DNA of 46,053 bases from WVWN01 sp964563535. GTDB lineage: Bacteria; RBG-13-66-14; B26-G2; WVWN01. A program made the translations under genes and the position numbers. The stretch is taken from contig CAZLXP010000007.1 in the NCBI GenBank assembly GCA_964563535.1, positions 1 to 46,053 of the forward strand. The letters run 5' to 3'. Below, in pieces: positions 30,998 through 39,530 of the stretch. How positions within the stretch are numbered: the stretch's first letter is position 1; every line of letters starts with the position of its first letter. A model generated the notes under the pieces. The model did no database searches, was not told where the DNA came from, and saw only the letters and a list, made by a program, of their open reading frames with translations.

Positions 30998-32437
30998 ATG
31001 AAAATCGCAATGGTATTTCCGCCCTGGACGCGGAAGGAGGTGTTCACCGGCAACTTCGGCCTCTTCGTCGGCGGCCGGTGGCACCCGCTCGGCATCTTAT
31101 CGGTGGCCGCGGCGCTGCGCGAGGCGGGCCACGACGTCCGCGTCTTCGACGGCGGCTTCATGACCGAAGACGAGATGATGCCGCGGCTCCGAGAGTTCGG
31201 CCCGGGCATGGTGGGGATGTACGTGACAACGTTCTCGTGGAACGCGGCGAACTCGCTCGCGGCCCGCGTCCACCGCGAGATGCCCGGCGTCCACGTCGCC
31301 GTGGGCGGGCCGCTGGCCAGCGGGTGGCGGGACCGCATCCTGCGCGAGTCGCCCCACCCGGACAGCGTCACCGTGGGCGAGGGCGAGGTCACCGCGGACG
31401 TGCTGGCCAGGACGCTTCAGGCCGGCGGCGACCTCGCGACGGTGGAGGGTATCGCCTACCGCGCGGACGGCGACGTGCGACTCAACCCGCCGCGGCCGCC
31501 CATCCCGGATATAAACGTCTTGCCGTTCCCGGCGCGGGACCTGATAGAGGTCGAGCGATACGTCCCGCCGCTGGGGACGTACGAGCGCCTCCCGGCGCTA
31601 TACCTCTACACCTCCCGCGGTTGCAACGGCCGGTGCATCTTCTGCTGGCAGCTCAACGCCGAGGGCGCGTGGCGCGCGCGCAGCGCCGAGAAAGTCCTGG
31701 CCGAAATCGACCACGTCTACGAGACATACCGCGTAAAAGAGATCCGCTTCTTCGACGACAACCTCGTCTACGACCAAGAGCGCATCCACGCCGTCCTCGA
31801 CGGCATCATCGAGCGCGACTACGACCTCACGTTCTACGGCTCGGCCCGGGTCGACGACGTCGACCCCGAGGTCCTGCGCAAGATGAAGAAGGCCAAGTTC
31901 TGGGGGGTTCTCTTCGGCATCGAGTCCGGCGTCCAGAAATGCCTCGACGCCCTCAACAAAGGCGTAACCGTCGAGCAGAATCGCCGCGCGGTGGCGTGGG
32001 CCCACGAGGCCGGCCTCAAGACCGTAACCCCTTTCATCTTCGGCATCCCGGGCGAAACCTTCGAGGACGGCCTGAAGTCGATACAGTTCGCCGTCGACAT
32101 CGACGCCGACGTCGTCAACTTCCACGCCATGTCGCCGTTCCCCGGGGCGGAACTCTACGAGAACGTCGAGAAATACGGCACCATCGCGACCGACAACGTC
32201 CTCGATTACACGTTCGAGGGGTGCGCCTTCGTGCCGTATACGATGACGCGCGAACAGATCCAGGAGCTCCGGACGCTCGCGTTCCGCCGCTTCTACCGGC
32301 GGCCGCGGTATATGTGGAAGCGCCTGAAAGCCGTCCGACGCTGGACCGACGTCAAAGTCCTATTGGCGGGGGGCGTGGCGTTCCTTTTGACCATGCTCTT
32401 TAAAAAGGAGTTCACGCCCCACGGCGCGCAGGTCTAA
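30998..32437 (+). CDS. B12-binding-type radical SAM protein (second of two)
   Basis: A 479-residue enzyme with the same plan as the protein at 28222-29658. It has an N-terminal cobalamin-domain-like part (about 1-150; HPLGILSVAAALREAGHDVRVFD), a radical SAM core with Cys209-x3-Cys213-x2-Cys216 (CNGRCIFC), then FFDDN and FGIESGVQ segments. The C-terminal basic tail (FRRFYRRPRYMWKRLK) is followed by a short hydrophobic stretch (about 450-468), so it may be membrane-associated. The two enzymes are clear paralogues by their tails but differ through most of the length, so they probably act in successive steps. The gene has its own extended -10 promoter in the 83-base gap. Substrate unknown. Confidence 0.88.
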   Translation: MKIAMVFPPWTRKEVFTGNFGLFVGGRWHPLGILSVAAALREAGHDVRVFDGGFMTEDEMMPRLREFGPGMVGMYVTTFSWNAANSLAARVHREMPGVHVAVGGPLASGWRDRILRESPHPDSVTVGEGEVTADVLARTLQAGGDLATVEGIAYRADGDVRLNPPRPPIPDINVLPFPARDLIEVERYVPPLGTYERLPALYLYTSRGCNGRCIFCWQLNAEGAWRARSAEKVLAEIDHVYETYRVKEIRFFDDNLVYDQERIHAVLDGIIERDYDLTFYGSARVDDVDPEVLRKMKKAKFWGVLFGIESGVQKCLDALNKGVTVEQNRRAVAWAHEAGLKTVTPFIFGIPGETFEDGLKSIQFAVDIDADVVNFHAMSPFPGAELYENVEKYGTIATDNVLDYTFEGCAFVPYTMTREQIQELRTLAFRRFYRRPRYMWKRLKAVRRWTDVKVLLAGGVAFLLTMLFKKEFTPHGAQV

Positions 32438-32500
32438 GCGCCGGCCCGCGCGCGGAAGTTTGAGCCGGCGTATTAATGAAACGCCCACCTTGGGAGGTTT

Positions 32501-33145
32501 TTGGGCGTCAAACGCGCTCTCTCCATCGTCGGCCTTTCCCTCCTCGCGGTCGCCGTCGCCGGCGGCGACGTCACCTTAAAATATCAAGTAACACTCTCGC
32601 CCCAGACCGCGCGCGAATTCCTGGGCGCTTTAGCCCTCGCCCTTTTCTTCGTCGCCGACGACGAGCTGACGTGGCGCGAGGACGACGCCGGCCGTATAAA
32701 GATCGAGAACGCCGGCAAATGCCTGTTGGAAATCGACGCCGAGGCGCGCGAGGTCCGCTTCTTTTCCCTTTTCGAAAAACGCTTCGTGCCCGTGGACCCG
32801 CAACGCGCCGAAAAGATCGTTACGGTGGTAGATTTTTTCCTGGGGCGGCCGCTCGAGCCGGGCGACGAGATGGGCCTCGACTATCCGCTGAGAGATAAAT
32901 CATACCGCCTCGAGGCCCGCGTCGTGAGCCGCGGCGCGTTCACGTTGGAGGCGTGGCCGGAGGAGGCGTTCCCCTGCGGCCGCGTCGACGGCCTTATCAC
33001 CGGCTGGGGCGGCGATAAACAGACGACCGTCTGCGCGTACGTGGGCTCCGAGGGCGAGCTGGCGGGGAAATTACTCAAGCTCTCGTTCAAGTTTACGGAT
33101 TGGCCGCGCGTTACGCTCACACTCAGCGGCCGCGACGCAAATTAA
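32501..33145 (+). CDS. Secreted protein, unknown
   Basis: A 214-residue protein with a signal peptide (about 1-20) after a TTG start; GGGAGG about nine bases upstream fixes that start. The mature part alternates beta strands (VTLKYQVTLS, RIKIENAGKCLLEID, VRFFSLFEK) and ends with a beta-rich half containing GLDYPLRDKSYRLEARVV, a layout reminiscent of DUF3108-like periplasmic proteins, though no certain match is claimed. Two cysteines (about 68 and 167) could form a disulfide. It follows the second radical SAM gene by 63 bases in the same direction and may belong to that transcript. A terminator lies two bases after the stop. Confidence 0.55.
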   Translation: MGVKRALSIVGLSLLAVAVAGGDVTLKYQVTLSPQTAREFLGALALALFFVADDELTWREDDAGRIKIENAGKCLLEIDAEAREVRFFSLFEKRFVPVDPQRAEKIVTVVDFFLGRPLEPGDEMGLDYPLRDKSYRLEARVVSRGAFTLEAWPEEAFPCGRVDGLITGWGGDKQTTVCAYVGSEGELAGKLLKLSFKFTDWPRVTLTLSGRDAN

Positions 33146-33147
33146 AA

Positions 33148-33175
33148 GGCGGCCGGGGGGCCGCCTCGTTCGTTT
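33148..33175. terminator. Terminator between convergent genes
   Basis: Stem GGCGGCC (33148-33154)/GGCCGCC (33159-33165), loop GGGG, followed by TCGTTCGTTT. On the minus strand AAAA before the stem becomes TTTT after it, so it serves both directions. Confidence 0.75.
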
Positions 33176-33185
33176 AACGAGCGCG

Positions 33186-35819
33186 TTACTCTTTGACCTC
33201 GGCCGCCGGTTCTTCTTCCGCGGCCTTTTCGCCGGTCTCAGCCGCCGGCGCGGGCGTCGTCACGACGACCACCGGGTTGATGAGGTACTTGCGGGCCGCA
33301 GCCAGGATGTCCTCGGCCGTCACGGCCTTCACCCGGGCGTCGAAATCATCCCGCCAGTCGAACCCCAGGCCGACGAGCTCGTCGCGCGCGGCCAACCCCG
33401 CGACGTCGCCGTTGGTCTGGTTGTTGTAAAGGGCATTCATGGTGAGCCAGTTCTCGCGGGCGAGCTTAAGCTCCTCAGCCGTTATCGGCTCCGCCTTTAT
33501 CTTGGCCACTTCCTCGTCGATGACCGCCAGCACGTCGGCGGCGTGTTCCGGGGACGTGGCGGCGAAGATGCCGAAATAGCCCGGGTCCTGCCCCGAGATA
33601 TTGTAGGCGTGGACGACGTAAACGTAGCCGGCGTCGCGGAGGCGCTCGTGCAGCCGGCCGCCGGGTAGATATACCCCCGATAGAGCGGCATCCAGCAGGC
33701 GGAGGGGAAATTCGTCCCCGTCGCCGTAGGTGACGCCCCGGTAGCCCAAATATACTACCGCCTGCTCGTTGTCGGTCTTCTCGACGAAGGCCTCGCGGTC
33801 CGCCGGCGGCGGGTCGACCGGGACCACCGGCGCCGGCGACGCGAGCGGCCGCCACCGCCCGAGCTTCTGCGCGACGACGCGCGCCACCTCGCCCGGGTCG
33901 ACGTCGCCCACGACCGCCACCACCACGTTCGCCGGCGTGACGTACTTTCGGTAATAGGCGAGGACGTCCTCGTCCGTGAGGGTCGCCAACGCGTCTACGG
34001 TACCCGTGGTGCGGTAGCGGTACGGGTGCTTGGGATAGAGGTGCGCGCGCATCATCTTCTCCGCCTGGAGCTCCCAATCGTCGTCTTCGCTCTGCACCTG
34101 CGCGAGCAGCCGGTCCCGTTCGCGCGAGAATTCGACGCTCGGCATGGTAGAACGGGCAAGGCAGTCGGCGAAGACGTCGAACGCCTTCCCGAAATCCGCC
34201 TTCAAGCACGCCACCGAAAGGGTCACGTAGTCGAGGGAAGCGCTCGAGCTGATGGTGCCGCCCAACTCCTCGATTTCCTTGGCGATGCGGTCGGCTTTAC
34301 GCTTCTCGGTCCCTTTCACCAACAACTCCGCGACGAGTTCGGCGACGCCCTCATTGCCGGGCGCGGCTACCCTCGAGCCGCCGGCGATGGCGGCGTGGAC
34401 CGTCACCGCCGGGACGGCCGGGTTGCGGCGGACGAGGAGGCGGAGGCCGCTGTCGAGCGTGATCTTTTCCATCGGCTGGGCTTCGGCGCCCACGACCGCC
34501 TCTTCCGCCGCGCCGGCCCAATCGCGCGGCACGACTTTAGCCACCGTCATGTTAGACTCGCTAACGTACCGCCTCGCCGCCGCCCGGACGTCGTCCGCGG
34601 TGACCTCGTCGATGCGGGCCAGATACTCGTCGCTGAAGTTCATGTTGCCGGTATAGATCTCGTTTTCGCCGAGGTCCGCGGCCACGTCTTCGACGGTTTG
34701 GAGGCCGAGGACGTACTGCGCCGTCAGCAGCTTCTTGGCCCGCGCCAACTCCTCGTTGGAGACGCGCTTCTCGGTAAAATTCAACATCTCGGCGACGACG
34801 GCGTTCTCGGCGTAATTCAGCTCGATGGCCTCGGCCTCGGCGTAAATGCCCAAATAACCGAAGGCCGTGGGCGGCGTACTCAGCCACGCCGAGATGTCGG
34901 TAACGTAGCCGCCCTCTTCCAACACGCGCCGGTAGAGCCGGCTCGAGCGGCCGTAGCCCGCTACCGCGGTCGCGACCTCCAACGCGTACGCGTCCTTCGA
35001 CCCCAAGAGCGGCCCCCGGAAGCCGAGCCACATATACGCCGCGCCGATGTCCATGGGGACGACGACGTCGCGGCGCCCCAGCTGCGGCGGCTCGTAGAAC
35101 ACCTCTTCCGGAAAGGCCTTGCCGCGCGGCAACGCGCCGAACGTCTCGCGGATTTTAGCCAACGCCTCGTCGGCGGCTACGTCGCCCACGACGACGACGA
35201 CCGCGCGCTCCGGCACGTAATACCGGCCGTAGTAATCCATTACGTCGTCGCGCGTAACCTTGACGAATAATTCCTCGTAGCCGCTGATGGGGTAACGCGC
35301 CGGGTGTTCGCGGAACATCGCGTAGTAAAAGGCGTCTTGGAGGACGCGGTCGGGCTCGTCGTGGCCCATGCGGATCTCGTTTATTATGATTTCGCGCTGG
35401 TTCTCGAGCTGGTCAGGCGGAAAGACGGTGTGGAAGACGCGCTCCTCGAGGTGCTCTATGGCCTCGTCCGTCTTATCCGCCCGCACCGCGATGTGGTAAC
35501 AGACGTGGTCCTTCCACGTATACGCGTTGTACGCGCCGCCCATTTCGGAGACCGCGGCCTCGAGCTCCGCCTTGGTGTGCTTGGCGGTGGCCTCGCCCAG
35601 CATGTGCTCGAGGAAATGGGATATCCCGGCGCCCAAGTATTTCCCCTCGTAGGCGGAACCGGCCTTGACGTAAACGCGGACCGCGGCCACGGGATTGGCG
35701 TGGTCCTCCGCGACGATGGCGGTTAAGCCGTTGTCCAAAACCTCGCGCACCGCCCCCGCGCCCCAAGCCGAAGCGGCCGCGAGCGCCGCGGCCAGCACGT
35801 TGATGATCTTGGCCTTCAT
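33186..35819 (-). CDS. Exported M16-family zinc peptidase (two modules)
   Basis: An 877-residue protein with a signal peptide (about 1-22). The first M16 module (about 25-445) has the inverted zinc motif His68-Phe-Leu-Glu71-His72 (HxxEH) and the distal ligand Glu148 in IIINEIRMG, so it should be catalytic. The second module (about 455-855) keeps the fold, including the substrate-binding GGRLHERLRDAGYVY, but has no HxxEH. This is the normal division of labour in fused M16 enzymes such as pitrilysin relatives, which close as a clamshell to degrade peptides. A Glu- and Ala-rich tail ends it. GAGGTAG precedes the ATG, and the lipoprotein gene is nine bases upstream in the same direction. A periplasmic peptide-clearing role is likely. 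Confidence 0.94.
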   Translation of the reverse strand: MKAKIINVLAAALAAASAWGAGAVREVLDNGLTAIVAEDHANPVAAVRVYVKAGSAYEGKYLGAGISHFLEHMLGEATAKHTKAELEAAVSEMGGAYNAYTWKDHVCYHIAVRADKTDEAIEHLEERVFHTVFPPDQLENQREIIINEIRMGHDEPDRVLQDAFYYAMFREHPARYPISGYEELFVKVTRDDVMDYYGRYYVPERAVVVVVGDVAADEALAKIRETFGALPRGKAFPEEVFYEPPQLGRRDVVVPMDIGAAYMWLGFRGPLLGSKDAYALEVATAVAGYGRSSRLYRRVLEEGGYVTDISAWLSTPPTAFGYLGIYAEAEAIELNYAENAVVAEMLNFTEKRVSNEELARAKKLLTAQYVLGLQTVEDVAADLGENEIYTGNMNFSDEYLARIDEVTADDVRAAARRYVSESNMTVAKVVPRDWAGAAEEAVVGAEAQPMEKITLDSGLRLLVRRNPAVPAVTVHAAIAGGSRVAAPGNEGVAELVAELLVKGTEKRKADRIAKEIEELGGTISSSASLDYVTLSVACLKADFGKAFDVFADCLARSTMPSVEFSRERDRLLAQVQSEDDDWELQAEKMMRAHLYPKHPYRYRTTGTVDALATLTDEDVLAYYRKYVTPANVVVAVVGDVDPGEVARVVAQKLGRWRPLASPAPVVPVDPPPADREAFVEKTDNEQAVVYLGYRGVTYGDGDEFPLRLLDAALSGVYLPGGRLHERLRDAGYVYVVHAYNISGQDPGYFGIFAATSPEHAADVLAVIDEEVAKIKAEPITAEELKLARENWLTMNALYNNQTNGDVAGLAARDELVGLGFDWRDDFDARVKAVTAEDILAAARKYLINPVVVVTTPAPAAETGEKAAEEEPAAEVKE

Positions 35820-35828
35820 GTATCTACC

Positions 35829-36296
35829 TCAATACTTTTTACGGACCGTTACCGGTATCTCCAATTCGCCGAAGAACGTGTTCACGTAAACGGTGGCCTG
35901 GAGAGTATAAGTTACGTCGCCGCGATTCCGCAGTTGATTCAACACGCCCCGGCCGAGGTTCTTGAGCGGCGTCTTCAACGTAAAGGCGATGACCCTGTTC
36001 TCGCCGGGCGGGATTTTCTCCTGGCGTCGGTGCCACCCCTCGGCCACCGGGTTCTTGTCGCTCCACAGCTTGTACGAAAAGCGGTCGACGATTACCTCGA
36101 CGTCGTTGGGGTTATAAACCCCCAGCTCGACCACGAGGTCGACGTCGGAAAGCGAAACGCCCTTTACCTCGACGTCGACCAGGTCGAACTCGCAATCCTT
36201 GAGCGCCTTGCGCTTGGCGACGGTGCCGCAGCCGGCGACCGCCAACGCCGCGGCGACCGCGGCCGCCAACCCGAGCCGTAAAAATTTGCTTCGCAT
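35829..36296 (-). CDS. LEA14/WHy-domain lipoprotein
   Basis: A 155-residue lipoprotein. The signal peptide ends in the lipobox AVAGC (lipidated Cys23). The rest is a single LEA type 2/WHy domain: the hallmark LVVELGVYNPNDVEVIVDRFSY (in two parts, about 54-75), then the turn PPGENRVIAFTLKTPL. These small beta sandwiches occur in periplasmic stress proteins. It is placed nine bases before the M16 peptidase gene and probably shares its transcript, which would pair a stress-type lipoprotein with a peptide-degrading enzyme. No ribosome site precedes the ATG, and no confident promoter was found in the 130-base gap upstream. Confidence 0.82.
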   Translation of the reverse strand: MRSKFLRLGLAAAVAAALAVAGCGTVAKRKALKDCEFDLVDVEVKGVSLSDVDLVVELGVYNPNDVEVIVDRFSYKLWSDKNPVAEGWHRRQEKIPPGENRVIAFTLKTPLKNLGRGVLNQLRNRGDVTYTLQATVYVNTFFGELEIPVTVRKKY

Positions 36297-36426
36297 TATT
36301 TCGAACGCGCGCCGGCCGCCAAACCGCGGCGCGACCGGCCCGACCGCTTAAACGGTACGAGCTTCAACGGCCGCGGCCCGCCGGGGGCCGGCGTCAATTA
36401 ATCTTCGCGCGCCCGTATCCCGGTTT

Positions 36427-37212
36427 TTACTTTCTCGGGGCCTTGCTCTTGGCGTAAGCCTCGATGAAAGGCTGGAAGAGGTCGATGGGAATCGGGAAGA
36501 GCGTCGTCGAGTTATTTTCGGCGGCGACTTCGCGCAGCGTCTGCAAGTAGCGTAATTGCAGCGCGGCCGGCGCGGCCTGGATGATGACCGCGGCTTCGGC
36601 CAGCCGCTGGGCCGCCTGATACTCGCCCTCGGCGTTGATGACCTTGGCGCGCCGTTCGCGTTCCGCCTCGGCCTGCTTCGCCATCGCCCGCTGCATCTCG
36701 ATGGGCAGGTCGACGTGTTTGACCTCGACCATGGAGACCTTGATGCCCCACGGGTCGGTGGCCTGGTCGAGAATGTGCTGCAGGCTCTGGTTTATCTTCT
36801 CGCGATGGATTAAGACCTCGTCCAGCTCGGACTGCCCCAAAATAGACCGGAGCGTCGTCTGCGCCAGCTGGCTGGTCGCGAAGTAGTAGTCCTCGACCTC
36901 GACGATCGCCTTGTTCGCGTCCATCACCCGGAAATAAACGACGGCGTTCACTTTGAGCGAGACGTTGTCCTTGGTGATGACGTCCTGGGGCGGCACGTCG
37001 TGGGCCACGGTCCGGAGGTCGACCCGCACCATCCGGTCCACGATGGGGATGAGGATGATAAGGCCCGGCCCCTTGGCGCCGATGAGCCGGCCCAACCGGA
37101 AGATGACGCCGCGCTCGTACTCGCGCAAGATGCGTATCGCGCTCGCCAGGATGAAGATGATGATTACGGCCGCGATTATTATGGGCGTCCCTACGCAACC
37201 TAAGAACTGCAT
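36427..37212 (-). CDS. Slipin/stomatin-like SPFH-domain membrane protein
   Basis: A 261-residue membrane-scaffold protein. A single N-terminal hairpin-type helix (about 8-28) is followed by the SPFH/band 7 domain (about 30-190), recognised by EYERGVIFRLGRL, GPGLIILIPIVDRMVRVDLR and the VEVKHVDLPIEMQRAM segment. A helical tail for oligomer formation ends it. The length and sequence fit bacterial slipins. These usually pair with an NfeD gene, but none lies next to it here. GGGAGG precedes the ATG and it has a private promoter (37259-37287), so it is transcribed alone. It probably organises a membrane microdomain or regulates a protease. Confidence 0.93.
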   Translation of the reverse strand: MQFLGCVGTPIIIAAVIIIFILASAIRILREYERGVIFRLGRLIGAKGPGLIILIPIVDRMVRVDLRTVAHDVPPQDVITKDNVSLKVNAVVYFRVMDANKAIVEVEDYYFATSQLAQTTLRSILGQSELDEVLIHREKINQSLQHILDQATDPWGIKVSMVEVKHVDLPIEMQRAMAKQAEAERERRAKVINAEGEYQAAQRLAEAAVIIQAAPAALQLRYLQTLREVAAENNSTTLFPIPIDLFQPFIEAYAKSKAPRK

Positions 37213-37258
37213 ATCCGAACCTCCCGTTCGATGTTGGGGGGGGAATGTTTAGCCGGCC

Positions 37259-37287
37259 ATTATAATACAATAACGACGCCGCGGCAA
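37259..37287 (-). promoter_or_regulatory. Promoter of the slipin gene
   Basis: On the minus strand TTGCCG (37282-37287), 17 bases, TATAAT (37259-37264). A perfect -10 in the 87-base gap after the OMP operon; leader about 40 bases with GGGAGG. Confidence 0.7.
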
Positions 37288-37299
37288 AGGTAAATACGG

Positions 37300-37962
37300 C
37301 TAAAAACTGAACGCCGGGCCGGCGGCTAAGAACCATCCGCCGTCGGACTCGACATCTTCGCGTTCGAATCTTTGGTTGCCGCGGTATTCAATTACGCGAA
37401 CCTTATGGGCGTCCCGCTCGTACGAAAAAGTAACGTACGCGGCGAAATGCCGCGTCGGGCGCAAAAAAGCCTTCGCGGAAATTATATTATCCCACATGCC
37501 GTGCCCCAACTTGAAACCGTAACCGTACGGCCCGAGGTTCTCGGCGACTAGCTCGAAACTACGCCAATCCGCCCTTACGCCGAATGCCGGGAGCCAAAAG
37601 TCGGTCGCCCCGCGGAAGGCCGGATGCGAAGGTTCCCGCCAATCGTAATACTCAACGTTGAAACCGGCGTAAAGCTTCGGCCGGCCGCGGTAGAAGACGA
37701 AACCGGCGGTATTCCCTAGCCGGTAAGCGTATACGTGTTCTACGGCGTACTCCTCAAATATTCCAAACTCCTTTTGGTAACTGAAATAGAGCCGGTCGTA
37801 GAAATAACGTTGTTTATACCACCCGCTCAGGCCAAGCTCGAAGTAATTTTGCATCATATCGCGCACGCTCAACCCTGAGCCGAAAACAGCGGCGACGTCG
37901 ACCTCGGCTCCCGCCGCCCCGCAGAACGCGATTAGCGTTCCAATAATAATTTTGGCCGCCAT
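37300..37962 (-). CDS. Predicted outer-membrane beta-barrel protein (tandem copy 2)
   Basis: A 220-residue exported protein, family not named. Signal peptide about 1-18. The mature part consists of amphipathic, aromatic-rich strands (for example WYKQRYFYDRLYFSYQKEF and AYVTFSYERDAHKVRVIEY) in strand-turn-strand order. It ends LAAGPAFSF, a C-terminal barrel signal almost identical in form to that of the preceding gene. Eight bases separate the two genes and GGGAGC before its ATG overlaps that gap, so they are translated from one mRNA. Unknown function; an outer-membrane location is inference from the C-terminal Phe and strand pattern. Confidence 0.65.
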   Translation of the reverse strand: MAAKIIIGTLIAFCGAAGAEVDVAAVFGSGLSVRDMMQNYFELGLSGWYKQRYFYDRLYFSYQKEFGIFEEYAVEHVYAYRLGNTAGFVFYRGRPKLYAGFNVEYYDWREPSHPAFRGATDFWLPAFGVRADWRSFELVAENLGPYGYGFKLGHGMWDNIISAKAFLRPTRHFAAYVTFSYERDAHKVRVIEYRGNQRFEREDVESDGGWFLAAGPAFSF

Positions 37963-37970
37963 GTCGCTCC

Positions 37971-38624
37971 CTAAAATTTAAACGCCGGGCCGGCGAGTAC
38001 AAAAGGCGCCACCCCCGGGCCGCGCAGCGCCTCGTGCTTCTCGGCTAAGAAACCGGGCCAAAGCAGGCTGCCCTCCGCGTGCCACCCGAAATGCGCCGTT
38101 ACGAACCAATCGCACGTCGCGCCGCCGGCCAACTCCGACATAAACGCGGGCCGCCGTTCGTCCCGGTCGAGGTTGAACCGGCCGCGGTAGGCCGCGAAGA
38201 TGTCCAACGTTACCGGCGCACCCGCGGCCGTCAACACGGCCCCCGCCCGGGCGCCGACGCCGACGACCTTGTACCTGCGCGCGCCGTCTCTCGGCAGCCA
38301 AAAACCCGCCGTCGGCGCCACGTACGGCCGCGCCGGCGCCGGGTGAAAATAATTACGCGCCCGCACCTCGACGCCGGCCTCGTATTCGTCGCCGTCTTCG
38401 TATCCGCGATACCGCGCCTCGAGCTCGCACCCCGACCCCTCGCGCTCGTACGCGCACGCCAACGCGGCGGCCGGGCCGGCGCGCGAGCCGACGCCCGCGG
38501 CGTCGTTCGTATAATATTGAAAGACGCCCGCCCCCGCCGCCAGCATTACGGGGGCGGCGAGCGCCGCCCCGGCCCAAGAAAAAAACGCGGCCGCCGCGAA
38601 CAAGCCGTAGAATCTTCGGGACAT
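37971..38624 (-). CDS. Predicted outer-membrane beta-barrel protein (tandem copy 1)
   Basis: A 217-residue exported protein. The ATG at 38624 is chosen over the TTG at 38636 because AAGGA stands five bases before it and the resulting signal peptide (MSRRFYGLFAAAAFF… to about residue 23) is of normal length. Strands such as GCELEARYRGYEDGDEYEAG and YKVVGVGARAGAVL alternate with short turns. The end is VLAGPAFKF, matching the neighbour's ending. Sequence identity to copy 2 is otherwise low to the eye, so the pair is either old duplicates or parts of one complex. It lies 15 bases after the PSP1/RicT-like gene. Confidence 0.65.
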   Translation of the reverse strand: MSRRFYGLFAAAAFFSWAGAALAAPVMLAAGAGVFQYYTNDAAGVGSRAGPAAALACAYEREGSGCELEARYRGYEDGDEYEAGVEVRARNYFHPAPARPYVAPTAGFWLPRDGARRYKVVGVGARAGAVLTAAGAPVTLDIFAAYRGRFNLDRDERRPAFMSELAGGATCDWFVTAHFGWHAEGSLLWPGFLAEKHEALRGPGVAPFVLAGPAFKF

Positions 38625-38639
38625 GACGTCCTTCAACCC

Positions 38640-39491
38640 CTACGAACCGCCGGTCCGGCGCGAACCGTCGCTTCGTTCCGCTACTTCGGTCGACGCCGGC
38701 GCCAAGTCCGCCGACCTCACCTTGACCGCCGTGCCCGAATCGAGCATGACGACCACCGCGCCGGTGAGCGCCAAGACGGCCTTGACCTCGCCCTCCCCCT
38801 GCGGCGTAGACACCCTTTTGCCTACGCCGGGGAAAGATTCCTTCACGCCGCGGTAAAAATCGTTTTCGTACGCCAGGCAACACATAAGGCGGCCGCAATA
38901 ACCGGATATCTTCGACGGGCTGAGCGTCAGGTTTTGCTCTTTGGCCATCCTCATCGTTACCGGTTCGAACTTATCGAGGAATACGGTGCAGCAGAGCGGC
39001 CGACCGCAAACGCCCAGGCCGCCCAGGTGCTTCGCCTTGTCGCGCACGCCGATCTGGCGCATCTCGATGCGGGTGCGGAACTTCTTGGCGAGCTCGCGGA
39101 CCAGCGTCCGAAAATCCACCCGCTTGTCGGCCGAGAAAAAGAATATGATCTTCGCGCCGTCGAAAGCCATCTTGACGGACGCTAGTTTCATATGGAGGCC
39201 CAGTTCGGCCGCCAACTCGTTACACGCTTCCGCCGCCGCCTCTTCCGTCTCCTGTTTGGCGGCGAGCCACTCCAGGTCGTTGGGCGTGGCCTTACGGAGG
39301 ACCGTCGCCGCGGGCGACTCGAGTTCGCGCCGCGTGCATTCCCGGGCGGAAGCCGTCACCTCGCAACAGTCGAGGCCGTCTTCGGTTTCGACGATAACGA
39401 CGTCGCCGGACGCCACCGGAATGCCGCCCGACGGTATGTGGAACTCGCGCCGTTCGTTGAAATACTTTACCCTTATGACGTCAACTTCCAT
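38640..39491 (-). CDS. PSP1-domain protein (RicT/YaaT-like)
   Basis: A 283-residue cytosolic protein of the PSP1 family, best known as RicT/YaaT in Bacillus, a subunit of the Fe-S-containing RicAFT complex that aids RNase Y processing. Visible marks are the N-terminal beta part with VIVETEDGLDCCEV, the SADKRVDFR strand, and the two cysteine motifs GVCGRPLCC and GYCGRLMCC (about 160-205), which fit cluster binding. A C-terminal KOW-like beta segment (GKRVSTPQGEGEV) precedes a disordered tail. It is embedded in an envelope-protein run between CapA-like and barrel genes, which is an unexpected place; the link may only be co-transcription. No ribosome site precedes the ATG. Confidence 0.9.
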   Translation of the reverse strand: MEVDVIRVKYFNERREFHIPSGGIPVASGDVVIVETEDGLDCCEVTASARECTRRELESPAATVLRKATPNDLEWLAAKQETEEAAAEACNELAAELGLHMKLASVKMAFDGAKIIFFFSADKRVDFRTLVRELAKKFRTRIEMRQIGVRDKAKHLGGLGVCGRPLCCTVFLDKFEPVTMRMAKEQNLTLSPSKISGYCGRLMCCLAYENDFYRGVKESFPGVGKRVSTPQGEGEVKAVLALTGAVVVMLDSGTAVKVRSADLAPASTEVAERSDGSRRTGGS

Positions 39492-39530
39492 AATGAGAAA
39501 CGCCCGGGCCTTCGGCCGACCCCGAGGGTG

